From Streptomyces sp. 840.1 (lineage in GTDB: Bacteria; Actinomycetota; Actinomycetes; Streptomycetales; Streptomycetaceae): a stretch of DNA of 64,000 nt. Both the position numbers and the translations under genes were made by a program. The notes beneath the pieces are model-generated. The model was not told where the DNA came from, searched no databases, and saw only the letters and a program-made list of their open reading frames with translations. Location of the stretch: positions 62,001-126,000 of the forward strand of contig NZ_RJUU01000004.1 in the NCBI RefSeq assembly GCF_003751445.1. Reading direction: 5' to 3'. This document shows, piece after piece, positions 16,001 through 59,153 of this stretch. Position 1 is the stretch's first letter. Each line of letters opens with the position of its first letter.

Positions 16001-18510
16001 TCTGCGAAGCGGACCGCCGCGCGGACGTGTCCGGCCCAGTAGGCGCCGGTGCGCAGGTCGTCGCCGGCGGCCCGGCGTCCGGTGACGTTGGAGATGACGG
16101 GGATCCGGGGTGCCCGGTACGAGAGCCCGTCGGCCAGGGCCCGGAACTCCTCCAGCATGGGGTCCATGAGCGGGGAGTGGAAGGCATGACTGACTGTCAG
16201 GCGCTTGGTTTTGACGTCCCGTTCGGCGAGCAGTTCCGCCGCCTGTCCGACGGCCTCCCCGGTGCCGGAGAGAACCACGGACCGGGGGCCGTTGACGGCG
16301 GCGACGGCGAGGACGTCCTCGCGGCCGGCCAGGAGCTCGCCCAACTCGTCCTCGCCGGCCCGTACGGACAGCATCGCGCCGCCGGCCGGGAGGGCCTGCA
16401 TCAGCCGGCCGCGTGCGGCTACGAGGGTGCAGGCGTCGTCGAGGCCGAGGACGCCTGCCACGTGGGCGGCGGCGATCTCGCCCACGGAGTGGCCGAGGAC
16501 GACGTCGGGGCGCATGCCCCAGTGCTCCAGCAGCCGGAACAGGGCGGTTTCGACGGCGAAGAGGGCGGCCTGTGCGTACTGGGTCCGGTGCAGCAGGGCT
16601 TCGTCGGGGGTGCCGGGGGCGGCGTCGAGCACGGCGGCGAGCGGGCGGTCGAGGTGCGGGTCGAGGCGTTCGGCGACGGCGTCCAGCGCTTCGGCGAACA
16701 CCGGTTGGGCAGCGCGCAGTTCGCGGGCCATGCCGGGGCGCTGGCTGCCCTGTCCGGTGAAGAGGAAGGCTGTCCTGGCCTCGCGGCGGCGCACTCCCGT
16801 GACGACGGAGGGTGAGGGGTCGCCCCCGGCGAGGGTTCCCAGGGCGCGGGTGAGTTCCTCGTACGAGCTGCCGAGGACGACGGCCCGGTGCTCGAAGGCT
16901 GTGCGGGTGGTGGCCAGCGCGTGGCCGACGGCCTGTGCGGTGGCACCGGCGGCGGCCGCTCCGGCGAGGTGCGCGTGCAGCCGGCCGGCCTGGGCCCGGA
17001 GGGCTTCGGCGGAACGGCCGGAGAGGAACCAGGCGGTCGGCCGCTCCTCCCCCGGCCCGTCCCCGGGGGAGGCTGCGGGAGTCGTGCCCGGGGTTTCGGC
17101 ACCGGCCGCGTCCTCGGTGTCCCGCGCCGCTTCCTCCACGATCAGGTGGGCGTTCGTACCGCCGACGCCGAAGGCGGAGATCCCGGCGCGGCGCGGGCGC
17201 GGGCCCGCCGGCCAGGCCACCGGCTCGGTCAGCAGCCGTACCCGGCCGGAGGACCAGTCGGCGTGCGGGGTGGGGGTGTCCGCGTGCAGGGTCCTGGGCA
17301 GCAGTCCGTGGCGCATGGCCTGGATGGTCTTGATGACGCCGCCGACGCCTGCGGCGGCCTGCGAGTGGCCGATGTTGGACTTGAGGGAGCCGAGCCACAG
17401 GGGCCGGTCCGCCTCGCGGCCCTGTCCGTAGACGTCGAGCAGGGCCTGGGCCTCGATGGGGTCGCCGAGCTGGGTGCCGGTGCCGTGCGCCTCGACGGCG
17501 TCGATGTCCTCGGGGCGCAGTCCGGCGTCGGCGAGGGCCTGGCGGATGACGCGCTGCTGGGAGGGGCCGTTGGGGGCGGTGAGGCCGTTGCTGGCGCCGT
17601 CCTGGTTGACGGCGGAGCCTCGGATGACGGCGAGCACCGGGTGCCCGTTGCGCTCGGCGTCGGAGAGCCGTTCCAGTACGAGCACGCCGGCGCCCTCCGC
17701 CCAGCCGGTGCCGTCCGCGTCTGCGGAGAAGGCCTTGCAGCGGCCGTCCGCCGCGAGGCCCTTCTGCCGGGAGAACTCGACGAACGCGGCGGCGTCGGGC
17801 ATGACGGCCGCGCCGCCGGCCAGTGCGAGGCCGCACTCCCCGCGGCGCAGGGCGGCGACGGCCAGGTGCATGGCGACCAGCGAGGAGGAGCAGGCCGTCT
17901 CCACCGTCAGGGCCGGGCCCTCAAGTCCGAGGACGTAGCTGATCCGGCCGGAGAGCACGGCGTCGGCGCTGCCGGTCAGGAGGTAGCCCTCGGAGCCTGC
18001 GGGCACCCGGTCCAGATCGGTGGCGTACTCGGCGTGGGCGGCACCGATGTAGACGCCCGTACCGGTCCCGCGCAGGGTGCGCGGGTCGAGGCCGGTACGT
18101 TCCAGGGCCTCCCAGGACACCTCGAGGAGCAGCCGCTGCTGGGGGTCCATGACGACGGCCTCGCGCGGCGAGATCCCGAAGAACGCGGCGTCGAAGTCGG
18201 CTGCGCCGGCGAGGAATCCGCCCTGGTTGCAGTAGGTGGTTCCGGGCGACTCGGGGTCCGGGTCGTAGAGCCCTTCGAGGTCCCAGCCGCGGTCCTCCGG
18301 GAAGGGCGCGACGGCGTCCGTCCCGGAGGCGACCAGCTCCCAGAGTGCCTCGGCGGAGTCGGCTCCGCCCGGATACCGGCAGGCCATGCCGACGACTGCG
18401 ACGGGCTCGTGGGCGGCCGCGGTCAGCTCCCGGTTGCGCCGGCGCAGCCGCTCGGTCTCCTTGAGCGAGGTCCGGAGCGCCTCCATGAGCTTTTCGGAGG
18501 ACATGGCCAT
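13036..18510 (-). CDS. Type I PKS, module 7 with thioesterase
   Basis: An 1824-residue last extension module: N-terminal docking coil (1-33), KS 35-460 (active Cys207 in VETACSSS), AT 580-880 (Ser675 in GHSVG, HAFH at 775-778: malonyl-CoA), KR about 955-1415 (NADPH motif VTGGTGALG at 1173-1181, Tyr1317, no LDD motif and a Trp at GVW: A-type), ACP 1455-1530 (Ser1490), TE 1600-1824 (Ser1678 in GHSAG, Asp1705, His1797). It adds C1-C2 of the lactone, sets the C3 hydroxyl and releases and cyclises the chain. In tylactone this module is also malonyl with KR and TE. ATG at 18510; a second ATG two codons on is possible. It shares a 231-bp, 99% identical KS tract with module 5. Confidence 0.95.
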   Translation of the reverse strand: MAMSSEKLMEALRTSLKETERLRRRNRELTAAAHEPVAVVGMACRYPGGADSAEALWELVASGTDAVAPFPEDRGWDLEGLYDPDPESPGTTYCNQGGFLAGAADFDAAFFGISPREAVVMDPQQRLLLEVSWEALERTGLDPRTLRGTGTGVYIGAAHAEYATDLDRVPAGSEGYLLTGSADAVLSGRISYVLGLEGPALTVETACSSSLVAMHLAVAALRRGECGLALAGGAAVMPDAAAFVEFSRQKGLAADGRCKAFSADADGTGWAEGAGVLVLERLSDAERNGHPVLAVIRGSAVNQDGASNGLTAPNGPSQQRVIRQALADAGLRPEDIDAVEAHGTGTQLGDPIEAQALLDVYGQGREADRPLWLGSLKSNIGHSQAAAGVGGVIKTIQAMRHGLLPRTLHADTPTPHADWSSGRVRLLTEPVAWPAGPRPRRAGISAFGVGGTNAHLIVEEAARDTEDAAGAETPGTTPAASPGDGPGEERPTAWFLSGRSAEALRAQAGRLHAHLAGAAAAGATAQAVGHALATTRTAFEHRAVVLGSSYEELTRALGTLAGGDPSPSVVTGVRRREARTAFLFTGQGSQRPGMARELRAAQPVFAEALDAVAERLDPHLDRPLAAVLDAAPGTPDEALLHRTQYAQAALFAVETALFRLLEHWGMRPDVVLGHSVGEIAAAHVAGVLGLDDACTLVAARGRLMQALPAGGAMLSVRAGEDELGELLAGREDVLAVAAVNGPRSVVLSGTGEAVGQAAELLAERDVKTKRLTVSHAFHSPLMDPMLEEFRALADGLSYRAPRIPVISNVTGRRAAGDDLRTGAYWAGHVRAAVRFADGVRTARDLGAATFVELGPDGVLCGMAQEVLSVDDPGTEPAAMVPVLRRGRPATATLLRAVATAATRGAALDRGRLFPTAPARPVPLPVYAWQHRRYWIAPTPRGGGHGPAGGPRRHHVTWSPLPAPAGAPLTGTWLLVESSGAVTDHAERALRARGAHVRRLPVGPGRTDRAALAALLTDARSDTAAPVEGVLSLLGAEDREEPATGLVPAAVRATLSLVQAMAETSMTARLWCATRGAVVTAPGERPGPAGAQLWGLGRVAALELPTLWGGLVDLPATATGAEPGQDEAWRLLAGALGGAEDQVAVRGSGTLGRRLTAAPAPRVPGPYRPRGTVLVTGGTGALGGHLARRLAREGAEHLLLVTRRGARAPGAADLEADLLALGAKATFASCDVADRDALAALLGRIPSDTPLTAVFHAAGVPQVSPLTETGPELVSEVYAGKVAGAQHLDELTRDLGLDAFVLYSSGAGVWGSAGQCAYAAANAALDALAERRRADGLPATSVAWGLWGGGGMGDGEGAAYLRRRGVRPMDPQDALTELFRAVAAGEAQITVTDTDWERFALGFTSHRPSPLISGLVVPAVVPVAAAPAAGHGAPAGPRPRDPRPGLAALGPAERAAAVRTLVRTEAAAVLGYESPDEIAADEPFTLTGFDSLAIGQLRRRLATAAATELQPEAFYDHNTPDLLAAHLLDLLQDPAGAAGPPAGGDGTGDITLVAVYRSAIADSRVAEAVEALGAVSALRPVFTDPGQQPVTPVRLTDGPAGDRGPLLIAVTGTTAVSGPAEFAALAAALAGRRTVAALPHPGFRPGELLPGTLEALCGTHAEAIARYAAGRPYALIGHSAGANVAHALTRHLEARGTGPAALVLADIYTPSAPGAMGTWRDVMLRWAADRAVVPLDDTRLTAMGAFHRLLLDWTPRPTRAPVLHLRAGEPMAAWTDPLTDWRSVWDGARTVADVPGNHFTMMTEHAPAMARTVDAWLDALPGGDR
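17443..17673. repeat. KS tract shared by modules 7 and 5
   Basis: 231 bp identical to 28993-29223 except for three bases that I can see. It covers the KS segment [20 protein letters not shown] to the HGTGT region. Flanking KS sequence is much less alike, so it looks like a short conversion tract. Confidence 0.8.
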
Positions 18511-18589
18511 CGGTGGGGCCCCTCTCTGAGTCGGGCGGAGCTGCGTTCGGACGGAGCGGCGTTCTCGCGGCCGCCGGCTGGGGTACGGC

Positions 18590-23371
<4,782 letters not shown>

Positions 23372-23400
23372 GTCTCGTCACCCGTCACGTGCTGTGCGGT

Positions 23401-34497
<11,097 letters not shown>

Positions 34498-34528
34498 AGC
34501 TCTCCCCTGGAGGTGTCGGTGCCGGACT

Positions 34529-53295
<18,767 letters not shown>

Positions 53296-53395
53296 TAATT
53301 CTCCATAGCCAGAGATGAGGTGCGGAAAATCCACGAGCAGTTCGAGAGACCCGGAAGGGCCGGTACTGCCGGGGGAGCCGGGCGCCGGGGCGCCG

Positions 53396-54607
53396 TCACC
53401 ACGTGACGGGGAGCTCCACGAGTCCGCGGACGAGCATGTCCGGGTGCCAGGCGAGTTCGTCGGCGGGGACGGCGAGGCGCAGTCCGGGCAGGCGGCCGGT
53501 GAGGACTTCCAGGGCGCACTGGAGTTCGGCGCGGGCCAGCGGGGCGCCGAGGCAGAAGTGCGGGCCCTGGCCGAAGGCGAGGTGCTGGTTGGGCTCACGG
53601 TCCAGGACGACGCCTGCGGCGTCCTCGAACACGGTCCCGTCGTGGTTGGCGGAGGCGAGGGAGTAGACGACGGCCTCGCCGGCGCGGATGGTCACGCCGC
53701 CGATCTCAACGTCCTCGGTGGCGACGCGGGTGGGGCCGACGCTGTTCCACAGCGGGACGACGCGCAGGAGCTCCTCCACGGCGGCCGGCACGAGTTCGGG
53801 GTTGGCGCACAGCCGCTCGTAGCGGCTGCGGTCCTGCAGGAGGACCAGGACGTGGCCGGCGATCTGGGTGGCGGTGGTCTCGTGGCCGCCGATGAGCATG
53901 CCGCCGGTGAGCATGAGCAGTTCGTTCTCGGTGAGGTGTTCGCCCTCGTCGTGGGCCACGACCAGGGCGCTGAGGAGGTCGTCCTCCGGCTGCGCGCGCC
54001 GCTTGACCACGTATCCGCGCAGGTAGTCGGCGTACTCCTCGGCCGCCTGGGCGACCTGCTCGTCGGTGTAGCGGCTGGCGGACATCAGGGCCTCGGTGAA
54101 GGCCCGGAAGATGTGCTGGTCCTCGTGGGGGATGCCGAGCATTTCGCAGATGACCGAGGTGGGCAGGGGCAGTGCGAGCTTCTCGACGAGGTCGGCGGGC
54201 CCGCCGTCGGCGACCAGGTCGTCGACGAGGGCGTGGGTGATCTCGGCGATGCGGGGGCGTATCGCGGCCACGCGGCGGGCGGTGAAGGCGCGGGAGACGA
54301 GCCGGCGCAGCCGGGCGTGGTCCTTGGGCGGCATGCCCATGAGGCCGACGGAGTCGAGGCCGCGGGGGGCGGCGCGGGGCACGTCCTTGTCGGCGCCCGC
54401 GTGCATGCTGAGCCGGGGGTCGGCCGAGGCCTTCTTGATGTCCGCGTGCCGTGTCAGGAGCCACGCCTCGCCGCCGTAGGGCATGCGGACCCGTGCCACG
54501 GGCTCGCCGGACCGGAGTTCGGCGTACGCGGGGTCGAGCACGAGGTCTACTCGGTCGCCGAACGGATACGTCCGGACGGATCCGGCGACGGCATGAGGGC
54601 AGGTCAT
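53396..54607 (-). CDS. Cytochrome P450, macrolide tailoring (OleP-like)
   Basis: A 403-residue class I P450. Haem-binding loop FGQGPHFCLG (Cys352), I-helix GGHETT (240-245) and ExxR (Glu279, Arg282) are all intact. The N-terminus (TYPFGDRVDLVLDPAYAELR) and overall pattern resemble the macrolide P450s of the OleP/ChmP group, several of which epoxidise or hydroxylate the lactone ring. A role in C12-C13 epoxidation, as in rosamicin or cirramycin, is plausible but only inferred. It is the first gene of the minus-strand series, 100 bases upstream of the loading PKS gene. Start: ATG at 54607 with AGAGGAGA about eight bases upstream. No ferredoxin gene is in the window. Confidence 0.88.
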   Translation of the reverse strand: MTCPHAVAGSVRTYPFGDRVDLVLDPAYAELRSGEPVARVRMPYGGEAWLLTRHADIKKASADPRLSMHAGADKDVPRAAPRGLDSVGLMGMPPKDHARLRRLVSRAFTARRVAAIRPRIAEITHALVDDLVADGGPADLVEKLALPLPTSVICEMLGIPHEDQHIFRAFTEALMSASRYTDEQVAQAAEEYADYLRGYVVKRRAQPEDDLLSALVVAHDEGEHLTENELLMLTGGMLIGGHETTATQIAGHVLVLLQDRSRYERLCANPELVPAAVEELLRVVPLWNSVGPTRVATEDVEIGGVTIRAGEAVVYSLASANHDGTVFEDAAGVVLDREPNQHLAFGQGPHFCLGAPLARAELQCALEVLTGRLPGLRLAVPADELAWHPDMLVRGLVELPVTW

Positions 54608-54660
54608 GACTGAATCTCCTCTGTACGCGGACCCTGACACCGAACAGCAGCACCGCACCG

Positions 54661-54690
54661 TTGCCATCGGCGCGTTTTTGATTGTGTCAA
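54661..54690 (-). promoter_or_regulatory. Candidate promoter of the P450-PKS series
   Basis: On the minus strand a perfect TTGACA (54690-54685) is followed after 18 bases by TGGCAA (54666-54661), a poor -10. A weak -10 next to an upstream activator site would fit activator-dependent transcription. The leader would be about 45-50 bases. Confidence 0.4.
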
Positions 54691-54710
54691 GTCACCGCGA
54701 ATTGGCCAGG

Positions 54711-54763
54711 AAATTCGAGTCGAATTTGAGCGGTGTGCAAGTGGCGCGCGACAGTGATTTGAG
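54711..54763. promoter_or_regulatory. Palindrome and SARP-like heptad repeats
   Basis: AAATTCGA-G-TCGAATTT (54711-54727) is a perfect 17-bp palindrome. ATTCGAG (54713-54719) and ATTTGAG (54724-54730) are 11 bp apart, and ATTTGAG recurs at 54757-54763, 33 bp further on. Heptamers on an 11-bp period are the usual layout of SARP activator sites, and tylosin-type clusters use SARPs; no SARP gene is in the window. Confidence 0.5.
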
Positions 54764-54858
54764 CCGGGCGCGACACGGCCGGCTCAGAATGGAGAAACGC
54801 AGACGACTGTGTCAGGTCTCCCCTTGCGCCGCACAAGCGGGGAGCCGTAATTTTCCGT

Positions 54859-54960
54859 TGCACCGAAGACCTGCACCGAAGAACTGCACCAAGGATTTCT
54901 GCCGAAAAGCTTCATCGAAGAGCTGCATCGAAAAGCCGTATCCGTATTGCCTCGAAAGGC
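54859..54960 (+). repeat. 13-bp direct repeats in glycosyltransferase leader
   Basis: Six contiguous units of exactly 13 bp start at 54859, 54872, 54885, 54898, 54911 and 54924, and a seventh, out of register, at 54948. Consensus is about TGCAYCGAARAGC. The last unit contains the GAAAGG that serves as ribosome site for the ATG at 54968. Confidence 0.75.
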
Positions 54961-54967
54961 TGCCCCG

Positions 54968-56197
54968 ATGGCACATATCGCCTTCTTCATTCTCCCTGCG
55001 GCCGGTCACGTCAACCCGACGCTGTCCGTGGCCAGGGAACTCGTCGCGCGCGGCCACCGGGTCACCTACGCCCTGTCCGAGAGCTACGGCGAGCGGGTGC
55101 TCGCGACGGGGGCGGAGTTCGTCCCCTACCCGATGGACCAGGACCGGTTCCTGGCCACGATGGTGCCGCAGCAGGACTCCGCCGAGTACACGGACCAGCA
55201 GGAGTTCGTGAACATGATGAAGTGGATGCTGGAGCTGACCCGGCAGACGCTTCCCCGGTTCGAGGAGCACTTCGAGACCGAGGGCCGGCCGGACGTGTTC
55301 GTGTGCGACCCGTCCTCCTTCTGGAGCGGGGCCGTCCTGGCGGCGAAGTGGGGCGTGCCGGTCATCCGCAGCACGCCGACGTACGTGGCCAACGAGCACT
55401 GGTCCCTGCACCCGCCGGTCGACACGGCGGAGGAGCAGCAGCAGGACCCGGAGACCGGGGAGCTGTTCGAGACCGTCGCCGGGCTGCTGGCGGAGCACGG
55501 CGTCGACAAGAGCATCGGGGAGTTCGCGCAGGACGTGCACTCGGGTCCCGCCCTGGTCTACCTGCCGCGTGCCTTCCAGTACGCGGGCGAGACCTTCGGT
55601 GAGGAGGTCGCCTTCGTCGGCCCGTGCACGAGCGACAACAGCTTCCACGGCGACTGGGAGGCGCCCGCCACGGGCCGCCCGCTCGCGCTGGTCAGCCTGG
55701 GCACCCTGTACAACAAGCAGCCGGAGTTCTTCCGCGCCTGCGTCGACGCCTTCGCGGGCCTGGACTGGGACGTGGTGATCGCGCACGCCGGCGGGGTCGC
55801 GGAGGGCGGTCTCGGCGAGCTGCCGCCGAACGTGCGGGTGCACTCCTTCGTGCCGCAGGGCGCCGTGCTCAAGCACGCGTCCCTGATGATCAATCACGGC
55901 GGTACGAGCACCGTGCTCCAGGCCGTCTCCGAGAGCGTCCCGGTCATCTCGGTGCCGCAGATGGCGGAGCTGCACGCGACGGCGACGCGGGTGGAGCAAC
56001 TGGGCGTGGGCGCCAAGATCCTGCGCAAGGACATCTCCCCGGAGAAGATCCGCGAGACCGTGCTCGCCCTGGCCGCCGACGAGTCCGTTGCCGCGAAGGT
56101 GGCGTGGCTGCGGCAGGAGATCCAGTCCGCGGGCGGCCCGGCCGCGGCCGCCGACGCGGTCGAGCGACTCCTGGTGCCCGCGCCCGCCGCCGGCTGA
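54968..56197 (+). CDS. MGT/OleD-type macrolide glycosyltransferase
   Basis: A 409-residue GT1 enzyme of the macrolide glycosyltransferase (MGT) group. The N-terminus (HIAFFILPAAGHVNPTLSVARELVARGHRVTYAL) carries the catalytic-type His14, and the nucleotide-sugar site is VPQGAVLKHASLMINHGG... followed by VPVISVPQ (about 300-340). MGT/OleD/OleI enzymes inactivate macrolides with UDP-glucose as self-resistance. Related enzymes can also add a deoxysugar. Here it heads the deoxysugar operon and has no activator partner beside it, so it may transfer the second sugar, perhaps onto the aminosugar, or act in resistance. Start: ATG at 54968 with GAAAGG nine bases upstream; an in-frame TTG at 54947 is less likely. 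Confidence 0.88.
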   Translation: MAHIAFFILPAAGHVNPTLSVARELVARGHRVTYALSESYGERVLATGAEFVPYPMDQDRFLATMVPQQDSAEYTDQQEFVNMMKWMLELTRQTLPRFEEHFETEGRPDVFVCDPSSFWSGAVLAAKWGVPVIRSTPTYVANEHWSLHPPVDTAEEQQQDPETGELFETVAGLLAEHGVDKSIGEFAQDVHSGPALVYLPRAFQYAGETFGEEVAFVGPCTSDNSFHGDWEAPATGRPLALVSLGTLYNKQPEFFRACVDAFAGLDWDVVIAHAGGVAEGGLGELPPNVRVHSFVPQGAVLKHASLMINHGGTSTVLQAVSESVPVISVPQMAELHATATRVEQLGVGAKILRKDISPEKIRETVLALAADESVAAKVAWLRQEIQSAGGPAAAADAVERLLVPAPAAG

Positions 56198-56260
56198 ACC
56201 GCCCCGTACCGCCCCTCCCTCTTTCCAGACTTCTTGCCGATACCAGCTGAGGAAGCCGAT

Positions 56261-57517
56261 ATGACGACACAGATCGCCGAGGACACAGACGTCGTGGCCC
56301 TGGACATCCCGGAGACCGAGGCGCCGCACCCGCTGGCGCAGCCGGCCGACGCCGACGCCCAGGGGCTGCTGGACTGGTTCGCGCGGTGCCGCGCCGAGGC
56401 CCCCGTGTTCTGGGACTCGACGCGTTTCGCGTGGCAGGTGTTCTCGTACGAGGACTACAACACCGTCTCCACCAACCCGCAGATCTTCTCCTCGGACTTC
56501 TCGCCGGTCTTCCCGGTACCGGAGGAGCTGGCTCTGCTGATGGGGCCGGGCACCTTCGGCGGCATCGACCCGCCGAAGCACGGCCCGCTGCGCAAGCTGG
56601 TCAGCCAGGCGTTCACCCCGCGCCGGATGGCCGCGCTGGAGCCCCGCATCGCGGAGATCACCCGCAAGCTCCTCGCCGACTTCGGCGACCGCACCGAGAT
56701 CGACGTGGTGACGGACCTGGCGTACCCGCTGCCGGTGACGGTGATCGCCGAGCTGCTGGGCGTGCCGGCCTCGGACCAGGATCTGTTCCGCGAGTGGGTC
56801 GACGTCATCCTCAACAACGAGGGCATGGAGTACCCCAACCTCCCGGCGGACTTCGCTGAGACCATGGGCCCCGCCATCAAGGAGTGGGCCGCGTACCTGT
56901 ACGCGAAGATCGCCGAGAAGCGGGCCACGCCGTCCGACGACCTGATGAGCGGGCTCATCGAGTCCGAGGTCGACGGCCGCCGCCTCACCGACGAGGAGAT
57001 CGTCAACATCGTGGCGCTGCTGCTCACGGCGGGCCACATCTCCAGCGCGACCCTGCTCGGCAACCTGTTCATCGTGCTGGACCAGCACCCCGAGGCGCAG
57101 GCGGCGCTGCGGGCGGACCGCTCGCTGATCGCGGGCGCGGTGGAGGAGACGCTGCGCTACCGCAGCCCCTTCAACAACATCTTCCGGCTGCTGAAGGAGG
57201 ACACCGACATCCTCGGCGTCCCGATGAAGGCCGGCCAGATGGTCACGGCGTGGAGCGCCTCGGCCAACCGCGACGGCGGGCAGTTCCCGGACCCGGACGT
57301 CTTCGACGTCCGCCGGACCGCGAACAAGCACATGGCCTTCGGCCACGGCATCCACCACTGCCTCGGCGCGTTCCTGGCCCGGATGGAGGCGAAGGTGTTC
57401 CTCGACCTGGTCTTCGACGCCTTCCCGTCGTTCAAGGTCGACCTGGACGGGGCGGAGTTCTACGAGGCGGATCAGCTGACCCCGCGTCACCTCCCCGTCT
57501 CCGTCGTCCGCGGCTGA
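56261..57517 (+). CDS. Cytochrome P450, possible side-chain oxidase (TylI-like)
   Basis: A 418-residue P450 with haem loop FGHGIHHCLG (Cys367) and ExxR (Glu296, Arg299 in EETLRYRSP). The I-helix reads AGHISSAT (257-264): the usual acid-alcohol pair (E/D-T) is replaced by Ile-Ser, as in some P450s that handle large tethered or glycosylated substrates. The segment RYRSPFNNIF resembles what I recall of TylI/RosC-type enzymes, which oxidise the C6 ethyl side chain (C20) to an aldehyde; this assignment is tentative. Start: ATG at 56261 with GAGGAAG upstream. It is the second gene of the plus-strand operon, 63 bases after the glycosyltransferase. Confidence 0.85.
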   Translation: MTTQIAEDTDVVALDIPETEAPHPLAQPADADAQGLLDWFARCRAEAPVFWDSTRFAWQVFSYEDYNTVSTNPQIFSSDFSPVFPVPEELALLMGPGTFGGIDPPKHGPLRKLVSQAFTPRRMAALEPRIAEITRKLLADFGDRTEIDVVTDLAYPLPVTVIAELLGVPASDQDLFREWVDVILNNEGMEYPNLPADFAETMGPAIKEWAAYLYAKIAEKRATPSDDLMSGLIESEVDGRRLTDEEIVNIVALLLTAGHISSATLLGNLFIVLDQHPEAQAALRADRSLIAGAVEETLRYRSPFNNIFRLLKEDTDILGVPMKAGQMVTAWSASANRDGGQFPDPDVFDVRRTANKHMAFGHGIHHCLGAFLARMEAKVFLDLVFDAFPSFKVDLDGAEFYEADQLTPRHLPVSVVRG

Positions 57518-57570
57518 TCCAGCCGCGCCTGAGGCACCGGCCGGACAGGGCAACCAGGGAGCGCGATCGC

Positions 57571-58017
57571 ATGTCGGTGGGCATCATCACAGAACCGAAG
57601 GTGGGCAGGGTCAAGCCCTGTGCCTTCATCGAGTTGGAGCAGCACAACGACGCACGGGGCAACCTGTCGGTCGTCGAGTCCGAGTGGACGGCGGGCTTCC
57701 CGATCGAGCGGGTGTACTACCTGCACGGTCTGGACACCGGCTCGTCCCGCGGCGGGCACGCGCACCGGGCGCTGGAGCAGCTCGTCATCGCCGTCCACGG
57801 CAGTTTCACGATCACCGTGGACGACGGGGTCAACCAGGCGGAGCACCGTCTGGACGACGCCGGCCAGGGCCTGTACATCGGGCCGATGGTGTGGCGGAAC
57901 CTGAGCGACTTCTCCGAGGACGCGGTCAGTGTGGTCCTGGCCTCGCGGCACTACGACGAGTCCGACTACTACCGCGACTACGACGAGTTCCTGCAGGACG
58001 CGAGGAGGGGGCTGTGA
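57571..58017 (+). CDS. dTDP-4-keto-6-deoxyglucose 3,4-ketoisomerase (Tyl1a/FdtA-like)
   Basis: A 148-residue single cupin of the WxcM/FdtA/QdtA/Tyl1a family. Typical segments: CAFIELEQHNDARGNLSVVE at the N-terminus, the metal-free cupin motif GGHAHRALEQLVIAVHGSF (about 70-88) and PMVWRNLSDFSEDAVSVVLASRHYDESDYYRDYDEF at the end. It moves the keto group from C4 to C3 and so provides the substrate of the 3-aminotransferase, whose GTG start overlaps its stop (GTGA). The sequence alone does not tell whether the product is gluco- or galacto-configured at C4; the macrolide context favours the Tyl1a outcome and mycaminose. Confidence 0.92.
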   Translation: MSVGIITEPKVGRVKPCAFIELEQHNDARGNLSVVESEWTAGFPIERVYYLHGLDTGSSRGGHAHRALEQLVIAVHGSFTITVDDGVNQAEHRLDDAGQGLYIGPMVWRNLSDFSEDAVSVVLASRHYDESDYYRDYDEFLQDARRGL

Positions 58018-59153
58018 CGGCCCGGGCGCCGGCCCGCCCGGCGCGTGTCCCCTTCCACGACCTGCGGGACCTGCACGCCCTGGACGGTGTGCAGGCCGAG
58101 ATCGACGCCGCCCTGCTGCGGGTGTCGCGTTCCGGTCGTTACCTCCTCGGCCCCGAACTGGAGGCGTTCGAGGAGGAGTACGCCCGGTACTGCGAGAACG
58201 CGTACTGCGTCGGTGTCGGCAGCGGCCTGGCCGCCCTGGAGCTGACGCTGCGGGCGCTGGGCATCGGTGCGGGCGACGAGGTGGTCGTCCCCGGGCACAC
58301 GTACATCGCGAGCTGGCTCGCGGTCTCCGCCACGGGGGCCCGCCCGGTCCCCGTGGAGCCGGAGGCCGGCTCGTACCTGATCGACCCCGACCGCCTCGCG
58401 GCCGCGATCACCCCGCGGACCAGGGCGGTCATGCCGGTGCACCTGTACGGGCACCCGGTGGACCTCGACGCGATCGAGGCCGTCACCGCGCACCGGGGCA
58501 TCCCGGTCGTGGAGGACGCGGCCCAGGCGCACGGGGCCCGTTACCAGGGCCGGCGGATCGGCTCGCGGTACGCGGCGGCGTTCAGCTTCTACCCGGGCAA
58601 GAACCTGGGCGCGCTGGGCGACGGCGGCGCCGTGGTCACCTCCGACCCGGAGCTCGCCGGGCGGATCCGGCTGCTGCGCAACTACGGCTCCCGCGAGAAG
58701 TACCGGCACGAGGTGTGCGGCACCAACTCCCGGCTGGACGAGCTGCAGGCGGCGGCGCTGCGGGCGAAGCTGCCGCACCTCGACGCGTGGAACGCGCGCC
58801 GGGACGCGATCGCCGCACGCTACACCGAGGGCCTCTCCGGCCTGCCGGGGGTGGTCCCTCCGGCCGTCCGGTCCTGGGCCGAGCCCGTCTGGCACCAGTA
58901 CGTGCTGCGCACCGCGCACCGCGAGGAGCTGCGGCAGGCTCTGACCGGGGCCGGGGTGGAGAGCCTGGTCCACTACCCGATCGCCGTCCACCGATCCGGC
59001 GCCTACGCGCGCACCCCGACCGCGCCGCTGCCCCGCTCCGAGCGGCTGGCGGCGGAGGTGCTGAGCCTGCCCATGGGCCCGCAACTGATCGAGCGGGACG
59101 CGGAGACCGTCATCGCGGCGGTCCGTCATGCCACGGAGAACAGCCATGTCTGA
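58014..59153 (+). CDS. dTDP-3-keto-6-deoxyhexose 3-aminotransferase (TylB/DesV-like)
   Basis: A 379-residue PLP enzyme of the DegT/DnrJ/EryC1/StrS family. The PLP-binding Lys196 is in SFYPGKNLGALGDGG and the ring-contacting Asp168 in VEDAAQAHGA. Here Lys is present, in contrast to the His-containing dehydrase at 2249. It aminates C3 of the 3-keto sugar made by the preceding isomerase, with which it is translationally coupled; the dimethyltransferase at 9687 would act next. Confidence 0.93.
   Translation: MTARAPARPARVPFHDLRDLHALDGVQAEIDAALLRVSRSGRYLLGPELEAFEEEYARYCENAYCVGVGSGLAALELTLRALGIGAGDEVVVPGHTYIASWLAVSATGARPVPVEPEAGSYLIDPDRLAAAITPRTRAVMPVHLYGHPVDLDAIEAVTAHRGIPVVEDAAQAHGARYQGRRIGSRYAAAFSFYPGKNLGALGDGGAVVTSDPELAGRIRLLRNYGSREKYRHEVCGTNSRLDELQAAALRAKLPHLDAWNARRDAIAARYTEGLSGLPGVVPPAVRSWAEPVWHQYVLRTAHREELRQALTGAGVESLVHYPIAVHRSGAYARTPTAPLPRSERLAAEVLSLPMGPQLIERDAETVIAAVRHATENSHV

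Larger units (their letters stand above)
54608..54967. promoter_or_regulatory. Divergent promoter region between PKS and sugar operons
   Basis: A 360-bp gap between the P450/PKS series (-) and the glycosyltransferase/sugar operon (+). It is clearly less GC-rich than the genes. It holds, left to right, a TTGACA-type minus-strand promoter candidate (54661-54690), a perfect palindrome with heptad repeats (54711-54763) and a run of 13-bp direct repeats that reaches the glycosyltransferase ribosome site (54859-54960). It is the likely control point for most of the pathway. Confidence 0.7.

Noticed and set aside
54789..54967. Possible leader peptide MEKRRRLCQV with an Arg-rich motif reminiscent of macrolide-arrest peptides upstream of the glycosyltransferase
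   Set aside because: The frame has no stop before the glycosyltransferase start and runs into it out of frame, and there is no good ribosome site.
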